A stretch of DNA of 64,000 nucleotides from Bacteroidales bacterium UBA1794 (GCA_002315435.1 DCFW01000038.1:1-64000), one strand, 5' to 3'. Counted from the first letter of the stretch, positions 27,917 to 36,457 are shown. Notes: generated from the letters alone by a model not told the origin. Numbers and translations are program-made.

Positions 27917-28963
27917 ATGACAATAACATATATCGCAGCAATATTTGCAATTACAGGATTTTTTGGATTCACATGGCTGAAAAGCTTCGGAAGATTACCA
28001 CGTGGAGCACGATTGGAACGAGTGAAACGATCACCCAATTACCACAATGGTACATTTAGGAATCAGCATGTGACTCCTACAGTAACAAATAAAGAAGGAA
28101 GCCGATACAAGCTCTTAATCGATTTTCTGTTTCAGAGAATTGACGGATTACGCCCTGATAAGGATATTCCAACCAGAAAGTCAGACATGACCTCATTAGA
28201 TTTGAATAAAAATCTGTTGGTATGGTTCGGACATTCTTCGTATATGATTCAACTTGACGGGAAACGATTTTTAATTGATCCCGTATTCTATAATGCATCA
28301 CCGGTCCCTTTCACAAATAGGGCATTTAAAGGAACAACTATTTTTAAACCGGAAGATTTACCTGCAATTGACTATCTGATCATCACTCATGACCATTGGG
28401 ATCACTTGGATTACAAAACGGTTATTCAATTGAAAGACCGCATCAAAAAAGTAATCTGTCCTTTAGGGGTAGGCGAAAGTTTTGAATATTGGGGTTTTCA
28501 ATCAGATCAAATCATAGAACTTGATTGGAATGATGATGCTGATATTGAAAGTGGATTTACTATCCATTGTTTACCGGCACGTCATTTTTCAGGTCGCGGA
28601 CTTGTATCAAACAAAACACTATGGGCATCATTTCTATTGGAGGCTCGTTCTAAAAATATATTTATAGGCGGTGACGGTGGATATGACACCCACTTTGCCC
28701 AAATAGGAGAAAGATTTCCAAACATTGATTTGGCTATTCTGGAGAATGGGCAATATAATGAAAATTGGAAATACATCCACCTGCTACCCAAATATCTGGT
28801 GCAGGTGGCAAAAGAGTTGAACGCTAAAGAGGTGCTAACCGTACATCATTCAAAATATGCATTAGCCAGACATCGTTGGGACGAACCATTGAACAACGAG
28901 AAGAAAGCGTCGGAATCAATCCATATATTAATGCCATTGATCGGTGAAATAACTATCCTATAA
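27917..28963 (+). CDS. Metallo-beta-lactamase-fold hydrolase, NAPE-PLD/UlaG-like
   Basis: The 348-residue protein begins with a hydrophobic segment (about 2-22), which may be a membrane anchor. The metallo-hydrolase fold follows, with metal ligands in THDHWDHLD (HxHxDH), a later His in PARHFSGRG, Asp in FIGGDGGYD and His in LTVHHSKYAL. The fold and the N-terminal motif (PNYHNGTFRN, WFGHSSYMI) resemble N-acyl-phosphatidylethanolamine phospholipase D-like proteins, though the substrate cannot be inferred. A 20-codon frame and an alcohol dehydrogenase follow on the same strand. Confidence 0.85.
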   Translation: MTITYIAAIFAITGFFGFTWLKSFGRLPRGARLERVKRSPNYHNGTFRNQHVTPTVTNKEGSRYKLLIDFLFQRIDGLRPDKDIPTRKSDMTSLDLNKNLLVWFGHSSYMIQLDGKRFLIDPVFYNASPVPFTNRAFKGTTIFKPEDLPAIDYLIITHDHWDHLDYKTVIQLKDRIKKVICPLGVGESFEYWGFQSDQIIELDWNDDADIESGFTIHCLPARHFSGRGLVSNKTLWASFLLEARSKNIFIGGDGGYDTHFAQIGERFPNIDLAILENGQYNENWKYIHLLPKYLVQVAKELNAKEVLTVHHSKYALARHRWDEPLNNEKKASESIHILMPLIGEITIL

Positions 28964-29047
28964 CTCTTGATATAGCGACATAATACATTTCTATAATTTA
29001 TAGGCTTAACATTTAATAGTTGGCGAAAAAATACAAAAAAACTAGAA

Positions 29048-29107
29048 ATGAGCGAACTTAAAACAACAGAGAATGTTATTCAAAACATAAAGGCAATGAT
29101 TATCTAA
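29048..29107 (+). CDS. Short frame, possible remnant of a nitroreductase-type gene
   Basis: A 19-residue frame (MSELKTTENVIQNIKAMII) stops at 29107, 25 bp before the alcohol dehydrogenase. Its first half resembles the N-terminus I associate with nitroreductase-family proteins (LKTTENVI), but the conserved Arg-rich continuation is missing. It could be a decayed gene start, a leader peptide or chance. Support is weak. Confidence 0.25.
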   Translation: MSELKTTENVIQNIKAMII

Positions 29108-29132
29108 TAATCAACAATAGATTAAATAAATT

Positions 29133-30317
29133 ATGCAGACAAGAATGAATTTTTCTATGTATGTCCCTACCCGTATCGTATTCGGTGCCGGTGCATTGAA
29201 TGGACTTCATGAACTACCAATCCCTGGGAAAAAAGCGTTACTCGTAATTTCCAACGGCAAATCAACAAAATCTAACGGATATCTGGCACAGACTGAAGAG
29301 CAATTGAAACAAGCTAATATCGAAATAGTTCTTTTTGATAAGATAGAAGCTAATCCGTTAAAATCAACCGTGATGCTAGGTGGAGCTTGTGCTAAAGAAA
29401 ATGAATGTGATTTCATAGTAGCCTTAGGTGGCGGCAGCGTAATGGATGCAGCAAAAGCCATCGCAACCATGGCAACCAACAAAGGTGATCTGTGGGACTA
29501 TGTATACGGAGGAACTGGAAAAGCCCTTCCGATCCCTAATAAGCCTTTACCTATTATTGCTATAACCACAACAGCCGGGACGGGTTCGGAAGTGGATCAA
29601 TATGGAGTAATTACCAACGAATATACCCATGAAAAGATAGGTTTCGGAGGTTTAGAAGAATTATTTCCCAAGTTGGCTATCGTAGATGCTGAATTAATGA
29701 AAAGCGTACCACCGGCATATACAGCTTACCAAGGCTTTGATGCTTTGTTTCATAGTATAGAGTGCTACATTTCAAATCAGGCAAATCTGATGAGTGATAT
29801 GTATGCGCTCACATCAATTGAAAATATAAGTAATTATTTGCCTCGCGCTATCAAAGATGGGAATGATCTGGAAGCACGAGAACGCGTGGCATTCAGCAAC
29901 ACGGTATCAGGTGTAGTGATGACACTTAGTTCATGCATCAGCGAACATTCAATGGAGCATGCTTTATCTGCTTACCACCAAAAGCTACCTCATGGAGCAG
30001 GACTCATCATGTTGAGCAAGGCTTATTTCACCTTTTTCATAAACAAACATGTATGTGACGACCGGTTTATACGCATGGCACGAACTATGGGAATGACCAA
30101 TGCTTCCAAACCGGAAGACTTCATCACCATGCTTACAAAGTTGCAGAAGGAATGTGGAGTAGACAATTTGAAGATGTCTGACTACGGCATTGCTGCTGAT
30201 GAATTTGATAAATTTGCAAAAAATGCTCAGGGAGCAATGGGAGTACTTTTCAACTTTGACCCTGCAAAAATGAGTCATGACGAGTGCGTAGCCATTTACA
30301 AGGAGTCATACAAATAG
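29133..30317 (+). CDS. Iron-containing alcohol dehydrogenase
   Basis: The 394-residue protein belongs to the group III (Fe-ADH/butanol dehydrogenase) family. The nucleotide loop is in ALGGGSVMDAAKAIA (about 105-119) and the TTAGTGSEV segment follows. Metal ligands are likely the His in FDALFHSIECYIS and the His of SEHSMEHALSAYH/LPHGAGL. It oxidises or reduces alcohols and aldehydes with NAD(P)H in the cytoplasm; the substrate is not evident. It is followed by a strong terminator, so it closes its transcription unit. Family members of this length are typical. Confidence 0.93.
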   Translation: MQTRMNFSMYVPTRIVFGAGALNGLHELPIPGKKALLVISNGKSTKSNGYLAQTEEQLKQANIEIVLFDKIEANPLKSTVMLGGACAKENECDFIVALGGGSVMDAAKAIATMATNKGDLWDYVYGGTGKALPIPNKPLPIIAITTTAGTGSEVDQYGVITNEYTHEKIGFGGLEELFPKLAIVDAELMKSVPPAYTAYQGFDALFHSIECYISNQANLMSDMYALTSIENISNYLPRAIKDGNDLEARERVAFSNTVSGVVMTLSSCISEHSMEHALSAYHQKLPHGAGLIMLSKAYFTFFINKHVCDDRFIRMARTMGMTNASKPEDFITMLTKLQKECGVDNLKMSDYGIAADEFDKFAKNAQGAMGVLFNFDPAKMSHDECVAIYKESYK

Positions 30318-30344
30318 ATTAGTTAGTCTACGATAATACATTTA

Positions 30345-30383
30345 TCCTCTAATTCTCAATGTAGAATTAGAGGATATTTTTTT
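30345..30383 (+). terminator. Rho-independent terminator of the alcohol dehydrogenase gene
   Basis: Perfect 12-bp arms (TCCTCTAATTCT at 30345-30356 and complement at 30363-30374) with a six-base loop are followed by a seven-T run. Confidence 0.88.
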
Positions 30384-30488
30384 GTTCTGTAAGTAACATC
30401 TTTGTGGTATATAATATACACATCAGAGGGGATTGATATATCTGCAAAAGCCATTTAAATTTGCATTCAAATATAAACACGAAAAATT

Positions 30489-31460
30489 ATGAAAAAGATT
30501 CTATTCACAGTAATTGTTTCCGGCCTTATTGCAAGCTCTGTTTTCATTGAGTCGTGCTCTAATCGCAAGGGAAAAACGAATGCAAAAGGGAACCTATCAG
30601 GACAAATTTCATTATCAGGTGCTTTTGCATTATATCCGTTAGCCGTCAAATGGGCACAAGACTTTGAGAAGCTTCATCCGGATGTAAAAATCGATGTTTC
30701 AGCAGGTGGTGCGGGAAAGGGTATAACCGATGCACTTACAGATGCAGTTGATTTAGGCATGGTTTCCCGTGAAGTTGCTCCAGAGGAAAAAACAAAAGGG
30801 GCTGTTGCATTCGCAGTAGCAAAAGATGCCGTCGTACCAACAATCAATGCTCGGAATCCTGAAATCAATTTATTGCTTCAAAAAGGATTGAAAAAGGAAC
30901 AAGCTCAAGGATTATGGATTAAGGGTAATATAAAGACTTGGGGAGAGATTTCAGGAAACAGCGCCAAAAACGGAGTACATGTCTACACACGCTCCGATGC
31001 ATGTGGTGCAGCCGAAACCTGGGCTAAATGGTTAGGTAAGAAACAGGAAGATTTAAAGGGAACGGCCGTATTTGGAGATCCCGGAGTAGCTAAAGCTGTA
31101 CAAGATGATAAGCTAGGAATCGGCCTCAACAATATCAGTTATGTATACAACGAAAAAACAGGAAAGCCAAACCCGGGAATCAAAGTAATTCCAATTGACG
31201 TAAATAACAATGGGAAAATAGATCCTGAAGAAAGTTTTTACGATACAAAAGCTACTTTTATCCAAGCTGTTGCGAAAGGGAAATATCCATCTCCTCCAGC
31301 ACGTGATCTCTATTTGGTAGCTCATAAAACACCGACAAAACCTGAAGTAATAGCATTCATTAAGTATATACTAACAGAAGGACAGAAATTAAACGAACCA
31401 CTCGGATATATCTCTCTTTCAAAAGACAAACTGCAAGCAGGATTGAAGCTATTAAAGTAA
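30489..31460 (+). CDS. PstS-like substrate-binding lipoprotein of an ABC importer
   Basis: The 323-residue protein has a lipobox-like SVFIESC (Cys23), so it is probably a lipoprotein. The PstS/PBP_like fold is shown by LSGAFALYPLAVKWA, the SAGGAGKGITDAL ligand region, the VSREV segment and YTRSDACGAAETWAKWLG. It contains a calcium-type EF-hand loop (DVNNNGKIDPEE, encoded at 31197-31232). Its gene leads a pstC-, pstA- and pstB-like set. The family usually imports phosphate, but no phoU follows and the downstream genes handle sulfur. The ligand may therefore be sulfate or a related oxyanion. A weak CATCTTTG element lies at 30397-30404. Confidence 0.85.
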   Translation: MKKILFTVIVSGLIASSVFIESCSNRKGKTNAKGNLSGQISLSGAFALYPLAVKWAQDFEKLHPDVKIDVSAGGAGKGITDALTDAVDLGMVSREVAPEEKTKGAVAFAVAKDAVVPTINARNPEINLLLQKGLKKEQAQGLWIKGNIKTWGEISGNSAKNGVHVYTRSDACGAAETWAKWLGKKQEDLKGTAVFGDPGVAKAVQDDKLGIGLNNISYVYNEKTGKPNPGIKVIPIDVNNNGKIDPEESFYDTKATFIQAVAKGKYPSPPARDLYLVAHKTPTKPEVIAFIKYILTEGQKLNEPLGYISLSKDKLQAGLKLLK

Positions 31461-31465
31461 GAATA

Positions 31466-32356
31466 ATGACTAATTGGAGGTTTCTAAAAGATAAAATTGC
31501 AAGAAGGGGGATGATCGCATTAGCTTTTACCTCTCTTCTTCTAGTAATCGGTATGGGAGGGGGATTGTTTGCCAAATCATTGCCCATTTTACAAGAACAT
31601 TCTTTGAGCAATTTACTCTTTTCAAGCAGCTGGCACCCGATGAAAGGTGAATTCGGCTTTTTCCCATTTATTATGGGAACAATATGGGTCACATTATTAG
31701 CCATCGTGCTCGCTTTCCCGATAAGTATATTGGTCGCTGTTTTTTTAACAGGATTCTCACAAAAACGAATTTGGAAGTTAGTATACCCCATATTAGATAT
31801 ATTGGCATCATTGCCTTCTGTGATTTATGGAGTATGGGGAACATTACTGATCGTTCCCTGGATCTCACGTTTTTTTGGTCCGATCTTCGTAGAATACACA
31901 TCGGGATATACCGTCTTAGCCGGAGGAATCGTATTAGCTGTGATGATATTGCCTGTATTAATAAGTCTAATGACTGAATTATTCAAAACAGTACCGGAGG
32001 AATTACGTGACGTTTCAATTTCACTGGGTGCAACTACTTGGCAAACGGCAAAATTCGTGATACTTCGGAAAACAAAAGCCGGTATTTTTGCAATAGTGGC
32101 TTTGGCAATATCCCGAGCATTAGGAGAAACAATTGCAGTACTGATGGTTTGTGGAAATTCTGCAGAAACGCCACATTCAATATTCAATGCCTGTTATCCA
32201 TTGTCGGCTTTAATTGCTAATAATTATGGAGAGATGCTGTCAGTACCTTTATACGAATCCGCATTAATGCTTGCTGCATTTTTACTGTTTATCATTGTAC
32301 TTATCTTTAATTTATCCTCACAATTAGTGCTTCGATATATTAAAACAAACGAGTAA
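31466..32356 (+). CDS. PstC-like ABC permease
   Basis: The 296-residue protein has six membrane helices. The N-terminal helix covers about 14-34, and the others cover about 65-88, 102-125, 148-170, 205-225 and 268-290. The permease coupling loop EELRDVSISLGATTWQTAKFVILRKTKAGI (EAA motif) is intact. It pairs with the next gene as a heterodimeric channel driven by the PstB-like ATPase. The gene starts 5 bp after the pstS-like stop, so the two are in one operon. The substrate is as uncertain as for the binding protein. Confidence 0.92.
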   Translation: MTNWRFLKDKIARRGMIALAFTSLLLVIGMGGGLFAKSLPILQEHSLSNLLFSSSWHPMKGEFGFFPFIMGTIWVTLLAIVLAFPISILVAVFLTGFSQKRIWKLVYPILDILASLPSVIYGVWGTLLIVPWISRFFGPIFVEYTSGYTVLAGGIVLAVMILPVLISLMTELFKTVPEELRDVSISLGATTWQTAKFVILRKTKAGIFAIVALAISRALGETIAVLMVCGNSAETPHSIFNACYPLSALIANNYGEMLSVPLYESALMLAAFLLFIIVLIFNLSSQLVLRYIKTNE

Positions 32357-32360
32357 AAAA

Positions 32361-33206
32361 ATGAAATGGAAATTTATTGAAGAACGAATATTTCGTGTTT
32401 TGATGCACTGTTCCTTATGGATTGTTTTTGGTTTTCTAGTCAGTATCATTTATACAATCTTTCAACGGGGATGTAAAATCTTGACATGGAAAATGATCAC
32501 CACCCTACCGGGAGGAGGATTTTACATTGGCGGAGAAGGAGGATTTCTAAATGCTATTGTAGGTTCATTATATATTGTAGGAGCATCTACCATATTAGGA
32601 CTGTTAATTAGTATTCCCATTGTCTTTTACTTAAATATATATTTAAGCTCCAAATCAAAATTTGGATACGTTATCCGTCTGGCATATGATATTTTATTTG
32701 GAATACCATCTATCGTATATGGAGCATTTGCTTTTAGCATTATGATATATTTCGGATTACGTGCATCATTATTGGGAGGTATCATTGTCATCACATTATT
32801 AATTATTCCAATTTTTGTTCGTTCAATGGATGAAGTGGCAAAAACGATTCCACACGAAATACTTGATACTTCTTATTCATTAGGAGCAACAAAATGGGAG
32901 ACAGTCGGAGTCATGATGCGTCAGATCGCACCGGGAATCGCTACTGCTACCTTACTATCAATAGGAAGAGCCATAGGAGATGCTGCCGGAGTGATGTTTA
33001 CAGCAGGATTCTCAGACCGAATACCTGAGAGTCTGAGTCAACCTACCGCCACCTTGCCTCTCAGTGTATTCTTCCAATTAAGTTCTCCTTTTCCTGAAGT
33101 TCAGAACCGTGCATATGGAGCTGCTGTTGTTTTAACTATTATCGTTTTAATACTCAGTCTTTCAGGGCGGTTTATAACTAAATATTTTTCCAAAAACAAG
33201 ATATAA
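32361..33206 (+). CDS. PstA-like ABC permease
   Basis: The 281-residue protein has six hydrophobic helices and the permease coupling loop IPHEILDTSYSLGATKWETVGVMMRQIAPGI. It is the second channel subunit, lying 4 bp after the pstC-like stop. The extracytoplasmic loop after the first helix is short and glycine-rich (PGGGFYIGGEGGFLNA), as in PstA. After this gene the spacing widens to 94 bp. That gap contains a promoter for the ATPase gene. Confidence 0.92.
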   Translation: MKWKFIEERIFRVLMHCSLWIVFGFLVSIIYTIFQRGCKILTWKMITTLPGGGFYIGGEGGFLNAIVGSLYIVGASTILGLLISIPIVFYLNIYLSSKSKFGYVIRLAYDILFGIPSIVYGAFAFSIMIYFGLRASLLGGIIVITLLIIPIFVRSMDEVAKTIPHEILDTSYSLGATKWETVGVMMRQIAPGIATATLLSIGRAIGDAAGVMFTAGFSDRIPESLSQPTATLPLSVFFQLSSPFPEVQNRAYGAAVVLTIIVLILSLSGRFITKYFSKNKI

Positions 33207-33246
33207 AATACCACAAACAGGTTAGTAATATACCGTGCATAGGGTA

Positions 33247-33277
33247 TTGGTATAGTCTATAAATCATCATAATTTTG
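33247..33277 (+). promoter_or_regulatory. Internal promoter ahead of the PstB-like gene
   Basis: TTGG at 33247-33250 and TAATTTTG at 33270-33277 are spaced 19 bp, as in Bacteroides promoters. Transcription should start near 33284, 17 bp before the ATG. A short inverted repeat (TATACC/GGGTAT) just upstream may mark the end of the upstream message. Confidence 0.65.
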
Positions 33278-33300
33278 TATCAGAAAATTAATAAAAATAT

Positions 33301-34191
33301 ATGATGAATGCAGTAACACTTCCAATTGTAAACGCAGCACGACAGATCTCCACTTTGTGGAAAGAAAATATTATTAAACCAATAACACGCAGTGACAATT
33401 TCGTACCGGACTGTAAATTTGAACATACACTTGAAAAGGCAGAAATAGATGTCAGCGGACTGAATGTCAGTATTAAAGGTAAACTTATTTTAAAGGATAT
33501 AAACCTGAAAATACCGGAGAAGAAAATAACTTGTATTATAGGACCTTCAGGATGTGGAAAATCAACTTTATTGAAAACATTCAATCGATTGATCGATAGT
33601 ACAGAAGGCATACATGTTGAAGGAAAAGTTCAATTGGGTACAAACGATATTATAAATACGCAAGGAAATGCCCTCACGGAAATGCGTCGCCACATCGGTT
33701 TGATAAATCAGCGTCCATGCCCACTTCCAATGTCAATTTACGATAACATTGCTTATGGATGCAAAATAAACGGCATACATAACAGGCATATGCTTGATAA
33801 AATTGTAGAACATTATTTAAAAGCCGTTGGATTATGGGATGAAATTAAAAACAGATTGCATACGCCTGCATCACGACTTTCAATAGGTCAGCAACAACGT
33901 CTTTGTCTGGCGCGCAGCTTGGCTGTAGAACCTGAATTTATTTTAGCAGACGAAAGTACAAGTGCTTTAGATCCCATATCCAGTAAAATAATAGAAGAAT
34001 TGTTTGTCCGGTTGAAAGAACAATATTCCATTATTATGGTAACACATACATTACGACAGGCATTACGCATTGCGGATTATGTAGTTTTCATGTATCTAGG
34101 TGAAGTGATTGAAGCGGGAGATGCACAAACGGTCTTTCACTCTCCTCAAGAAGAACTAACAAAGAATTACCTTTCAGGGGCATTCAGTTAA
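33301..34191 (+). CDS. PstB-like ABC ATPase
   Basis: The 296-residue ATPase shows Walker A GPSGCGKSTLLKTF, the signature LSIGQQQRLCLARSLA, Walker B FILADESTSALD and the H-loop MVTHTLRQA. It energises the two permeases. Compared with a PstB of about 250-260 residues, it has an extra N-terminal stretch of roughly 45 residues (PIVNAARQISTLWKENIIKP) of unknown role. The Walker B region has Ser in place of the usual Pro after the catalytic Glu, which is tolerated in the PstB family. Its own promoter lies at 33247-33277. Confidence 0.9.
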   Translation: MMNAVTLPIVNAARQISTLWKENIIKPITRSDNFVPDCKFEHTLEKAEIDVSGLNVSIKGKLILKDINLKIPEKKITCIIGPSGCGKSTLLKTFNRLIDSTEGIHVEGKVQLGTNDIINTQGNALTEMRRHIGLINQRPCPLPMSIYDNIAYGCKINGIHNRHMLDKIVEHYLKAVGLWDEIKNRLHTPASRLSIGQQQRLCLARSLAVEPEFILADESTSALDPISSKIIEELFVRLKEQYSIIMVTHTLRQALRIADYVVFMYLGEVIEAGDAQTVFHSPQEELTKNYLSGAFS

Positions 34192-34214
34192 ATTTAAAAA
34201 TAAAGGAGATATGT

Positions 34215-34856
34215 ATGAATTATATTATAATGGCCGACAATCAGGAGATCACTAGTTATGGCATTAAAAACATTTGCAAGGAACTAGGGGATGTAAAGAT
34301 TGAAACAGTGAGCAATCAAAAAGATCTATTAGATGTTTTGAATAAATTATCTTTTCCAAAAGTAATTTTGGATTATGCACTATTTGACATACTTAATATT
34401 GATTCGTTACTTATTATGCAAGATGTTCATGAAGATGCATCTTGGCTATTTTTCAGTGAAAACTTTAATATTAATTTCCTTCGACGGATAGTTTGGACAT
34501 CTTCGAAATCCAGCTTTATCTCAAAGGAAGCACCGGTAATTGAAATCCGTATTGCTTTAAAAACAATATTAAAGGGAGAACGGTACATTTCAAGTGCCAT
34601 TACTGAAAACTTGTTGCGTAATGAGAAACAAGAACGCACGATTTCCGTACTGACTCCTACTGAAAAAGAAATTTTAAAATCAATTGCTTTAGGAAAAACG
34701 ACTAAAGAAATTGCAAATGAACGCTCTTGCAGCGTTCACACCATTACCACGCATCGTAAAAACATCTACGAGAAACTGGATATCAGCACGATTTATGAAG
34801 CGACACAATATGCTTTGAAATCAGGATTAATAGAAATAGCAGAATATTGTATTTAA
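34215..34856 (+). CDS. LuxR/NarL-type orphan response regulator
   Basis: The 213-residue protein has a receiver-like domain (1 to about 120) with a likely phospho-Asp in VILDYALFDI and the start MADNQEI in place of the usual DD pair. A C-terminal LuxR helix-turn-helix follows (about 145-208; LTPTEKEILKSIALGKTTKEIANE and SVHTITTHRKNIYEKLDI). A strong Shine-Dalgarno sequence (AAGGAGAT) precedes the ATG, unusual for this genome. No histidine kinase is adjacent. It lies between the Pst-like operon (24 bp) and the sulfur-carrier gene (31 bp), so it may control this region. Confidence 0.85.
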   Translation: MNYIIMADNQEITSYGIKNICKELGDVKIETVSNQKDLLDVLNKLSFPKVILDYALFDILNIDSLLIMQDVHEDASWLFFSENFNINFLRRIVWTSSKSSFISKEAPVIEIRIALKTILKGERYISSAITENLLRNEKQERTISVLTPTEKEILKSIALGKTTKEIANERSCSVHTITTHRKNIYEKLDISTIYEATQYALKSGLIEIAEYCI

Positions 34857-34886
34857 ATAAAATCATCTAAATAGTCAACAACAAAA

Positions 34887-35099
34887 ATGGCACAACTTAT
34901 TGTAAACGGAAAACAGCAGGAGGTAAATCTTCCTATCAATGTCGCTGAATTAATTAAAGAAAACAAAGTATTCCAACCTGAGATGGTCTCTGTACAATTA
35001 AATGAAGAATTCCTCAATCGAGAGGATTGGATAAATACGAGTCTGAAGGAAGGTGATGTGATTGATTTCTTATACTTTATGGGAGGAGGGTCCAACTGA
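34887..35099 (+). CDS. ThiS/MoaD-like sulfur-carrier protein with a masked C-terminus
   Basis: The 70-residue protein has the beta-grasp fold of ThiS (MAQLIVNGKQQEVNLPINVAELIKEN, then EEGDVIDFLYFMGGG-like end). The chain ends FMGGGSN, so two residues (Ser-Asn) follow the Gly-Gly-Gly stretch. Sulfur carriers need a free Gly-Gly end to be adenylated and thiocarboxylated. The extra residues therefore predict removal by a protease, for which the JAMM gene two positions downstream is an obvious candidate. Its stop overlaps the next ATG (TGATG). It resembles HcyS more than thiamine ThiS by context. Confidence 0.8.
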   Translation: MAQLIVNGKQQEVNLPINVAELIKENKVFQPEMVSVQLNEEFLNREDWINTSLKEGDVIDFLYFMGGGSN

Positions 35100-35914
35100 T
35101 GTTTGAACTGAGTGAAACCGATATAGAACGTTATAGCAGACATATTTTATTGGCAGATGTCGGTGTCGAAGGACAAGAGAAAATTTCATCCGGGCGTGTA
35201 TTGATCATTGGTGCCGGAGGATTGGGAGCTCCTGTAAGCCTTTATTTGGCGGCTGCCGGTGTGGGAACAATAGGTATAGCCGATGCCGATACAGTAGACT
35301 TAAGCAATTTACAGCGTCAAATATGTCATTTCACAAAAGATATAGGACGTCCCAAGGTGCTTTCTGCGAAAGAGAAAATCGAGGCAATCAATCCCAATGT
35401 AAAAGTCGTCACTTATCAAGAATACATAGATTCAAAAAATATTCTTGATATTATTCGTGACTATGACTTTATTGTGGATGGTACGGACAATTTCCCCATC
35501 AAGTTTCTAATCAATGATGCTTGTGTAATGGCTGAAAAGCCTTTTTCTCATGGGGGAATACTCCGTTTTGAGGGACAGACATTCACACACGTACCGGGAA
35601 GCGCCTGCTATCGTTGCCTTTTCGGGTTTCCCCCACCACCTAATGCCGTACCCACATGCTCACAGGCCGGTGTCTTAGGTGCCATTGCCGGTATGTTAGG
35701 AACGATCCAAGCAGCAGAGACATTAAAATTTCTGACCGGTGTAGGGGAATTACTTACCAATAAATTACTCCGATTTGATGCTAAAACGATGAGATTCGAT
35801 ACGATAAAGACGAAAAAAAGCAAGCAATGTCCCGTATGTGGCGAACATCCTACTGTCACCACACTTATTGACTATGAGCAAACTGTATGCGATTTGGCAT
35901 CACACAAAAAGTAA
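35099..35914 (+). CDS. ThiF/MoeB/HcyF-type E1-like adenylating enzyme
   Basis: The 271-residue protein has the E1 nucleotide fold: GAGGLGAPVSLYLAAAGVG (about 38-56), DADTVDLSNLQRQ and GTDNFPIKFLINDACV. Cysteines in CYRCLFGFPPPP and KQCPVCGEHP form a likely zinc site. The candidate catalytic Cys is in VPTCSQAGVLG. It would adenylate the C-terminus of the neighbouring carrier protein. The start overlaps the carrier stop by one base, and the two are clearly co-expressed. It could be annotated MoeB or ThiF; the JAMM and sulfite reductase neighbours point to HcyF-like use. Confidence 0.88.
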   Translation: MFELSETDIERYSRHILLADVGVEGQEKISSGRVLIIGAGGLGAPVSLYLAAAGVGTIGIADADTVDLSNLQRQICHFTKDIGRPKVLSAKEKIEAINPNVKVVTYQEYIDSKNILDIIRDYDFIVDGTDNFPIKFLINDACVMAEKPFSHGGILRFEGQTFTHVPGSACYRCLFGFPPPPNAVPTCSQAGVLGAIAGMLGTIQAAETLKFLTGVGELLTNKLLRFDAKTMRFDTIKTKKSKQCPVCGEHPTVTTLIDYEQTVCDLASHKK

Positions 35915-35943
35915 ACGATTTATTTACCGATAACACTAGATAC

Positions 35944-36342
35944 ATGATAATTATAAAGCAACAAGTGTGGGAAGAAATAATCGCACAGGCAAAAAGAGAG
36001 GCTCCTGAAGAAAGCTGCGGTTATCTGATTGGTAACGACGATGTCATTACGGAAAATTACAAAATGGAGAATATAGATCACAGCAGCGAACACTTTTCCT
36101 TCGCGCCCAAGGATCAGTTTTCAGCCATCAGATATGTTCGCTCAAAGGGATTACAAATCATTGGCAACTGGCATAGCCATCCGGTCAGTCCTTCACGACC
36201 GTCAGAGGAAGATTTACGTTTGGCCAATGATCCTGACATACGTTACTTCATTCTGTCGTTGGCTAATGGCGATACAGTATTCAATGCCTTTACCGTACGT
36301 CAAGGCAAAGTAGTAAAAAAAGAAGAAGTTACAGTTGAATAA
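35944..36342 (+). CDS. JAMM/Mov34 metalloprotease (HcyD/Mec+-like)
   Basis: The 132-residue protein is taken from the ATG at 35944 (MIIIKQQVWEE). It shows a JAMM motif: Glu in PEESCGYLIG, the pair NWHSHP, and the Ser/Asp of PSEEDLRLA. The zinc ligands look complete. Mec+ and HcyD proteins of this family remove C-terminal residues from sulfur-carrier proteins or release cysteine or homocysteine from them. Its position after a carrier ending in GGGSN is direct context for that role. The gene is convergent with cysH, separated by a terminator hairpin. Confidence 0.85.
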   Translation: MIIIKQQVWEEIIAQAKREAPEESCGYLIGNDDVITENYKMENIDHSSEHFSFAPKDQFSAIRYVRSKGLQIIGNWHSHPVSPSRPSEEDLRLANDPDIRYFILSLANGDTVFNAFTVRQGKVVKKEEVTVE

Positions 36343-36457
36343 TCTTTTGCAAAGATCCGTCTTTCTTATCGGAAAGACATGTAAATGAGAGGATCAATCG
36401 TCCAAAATTCAGATCATTAGTAGTCAAATTATAGTATTAAAATCAGGATCGGTTAAA

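Noticed and set aside
34853..35143. Minus-strand frame over the sulfur-carrier gene
   Set aside because: It is opposite an annotated beta-grasp protein with clear fold and context; no family pattern on this strand.
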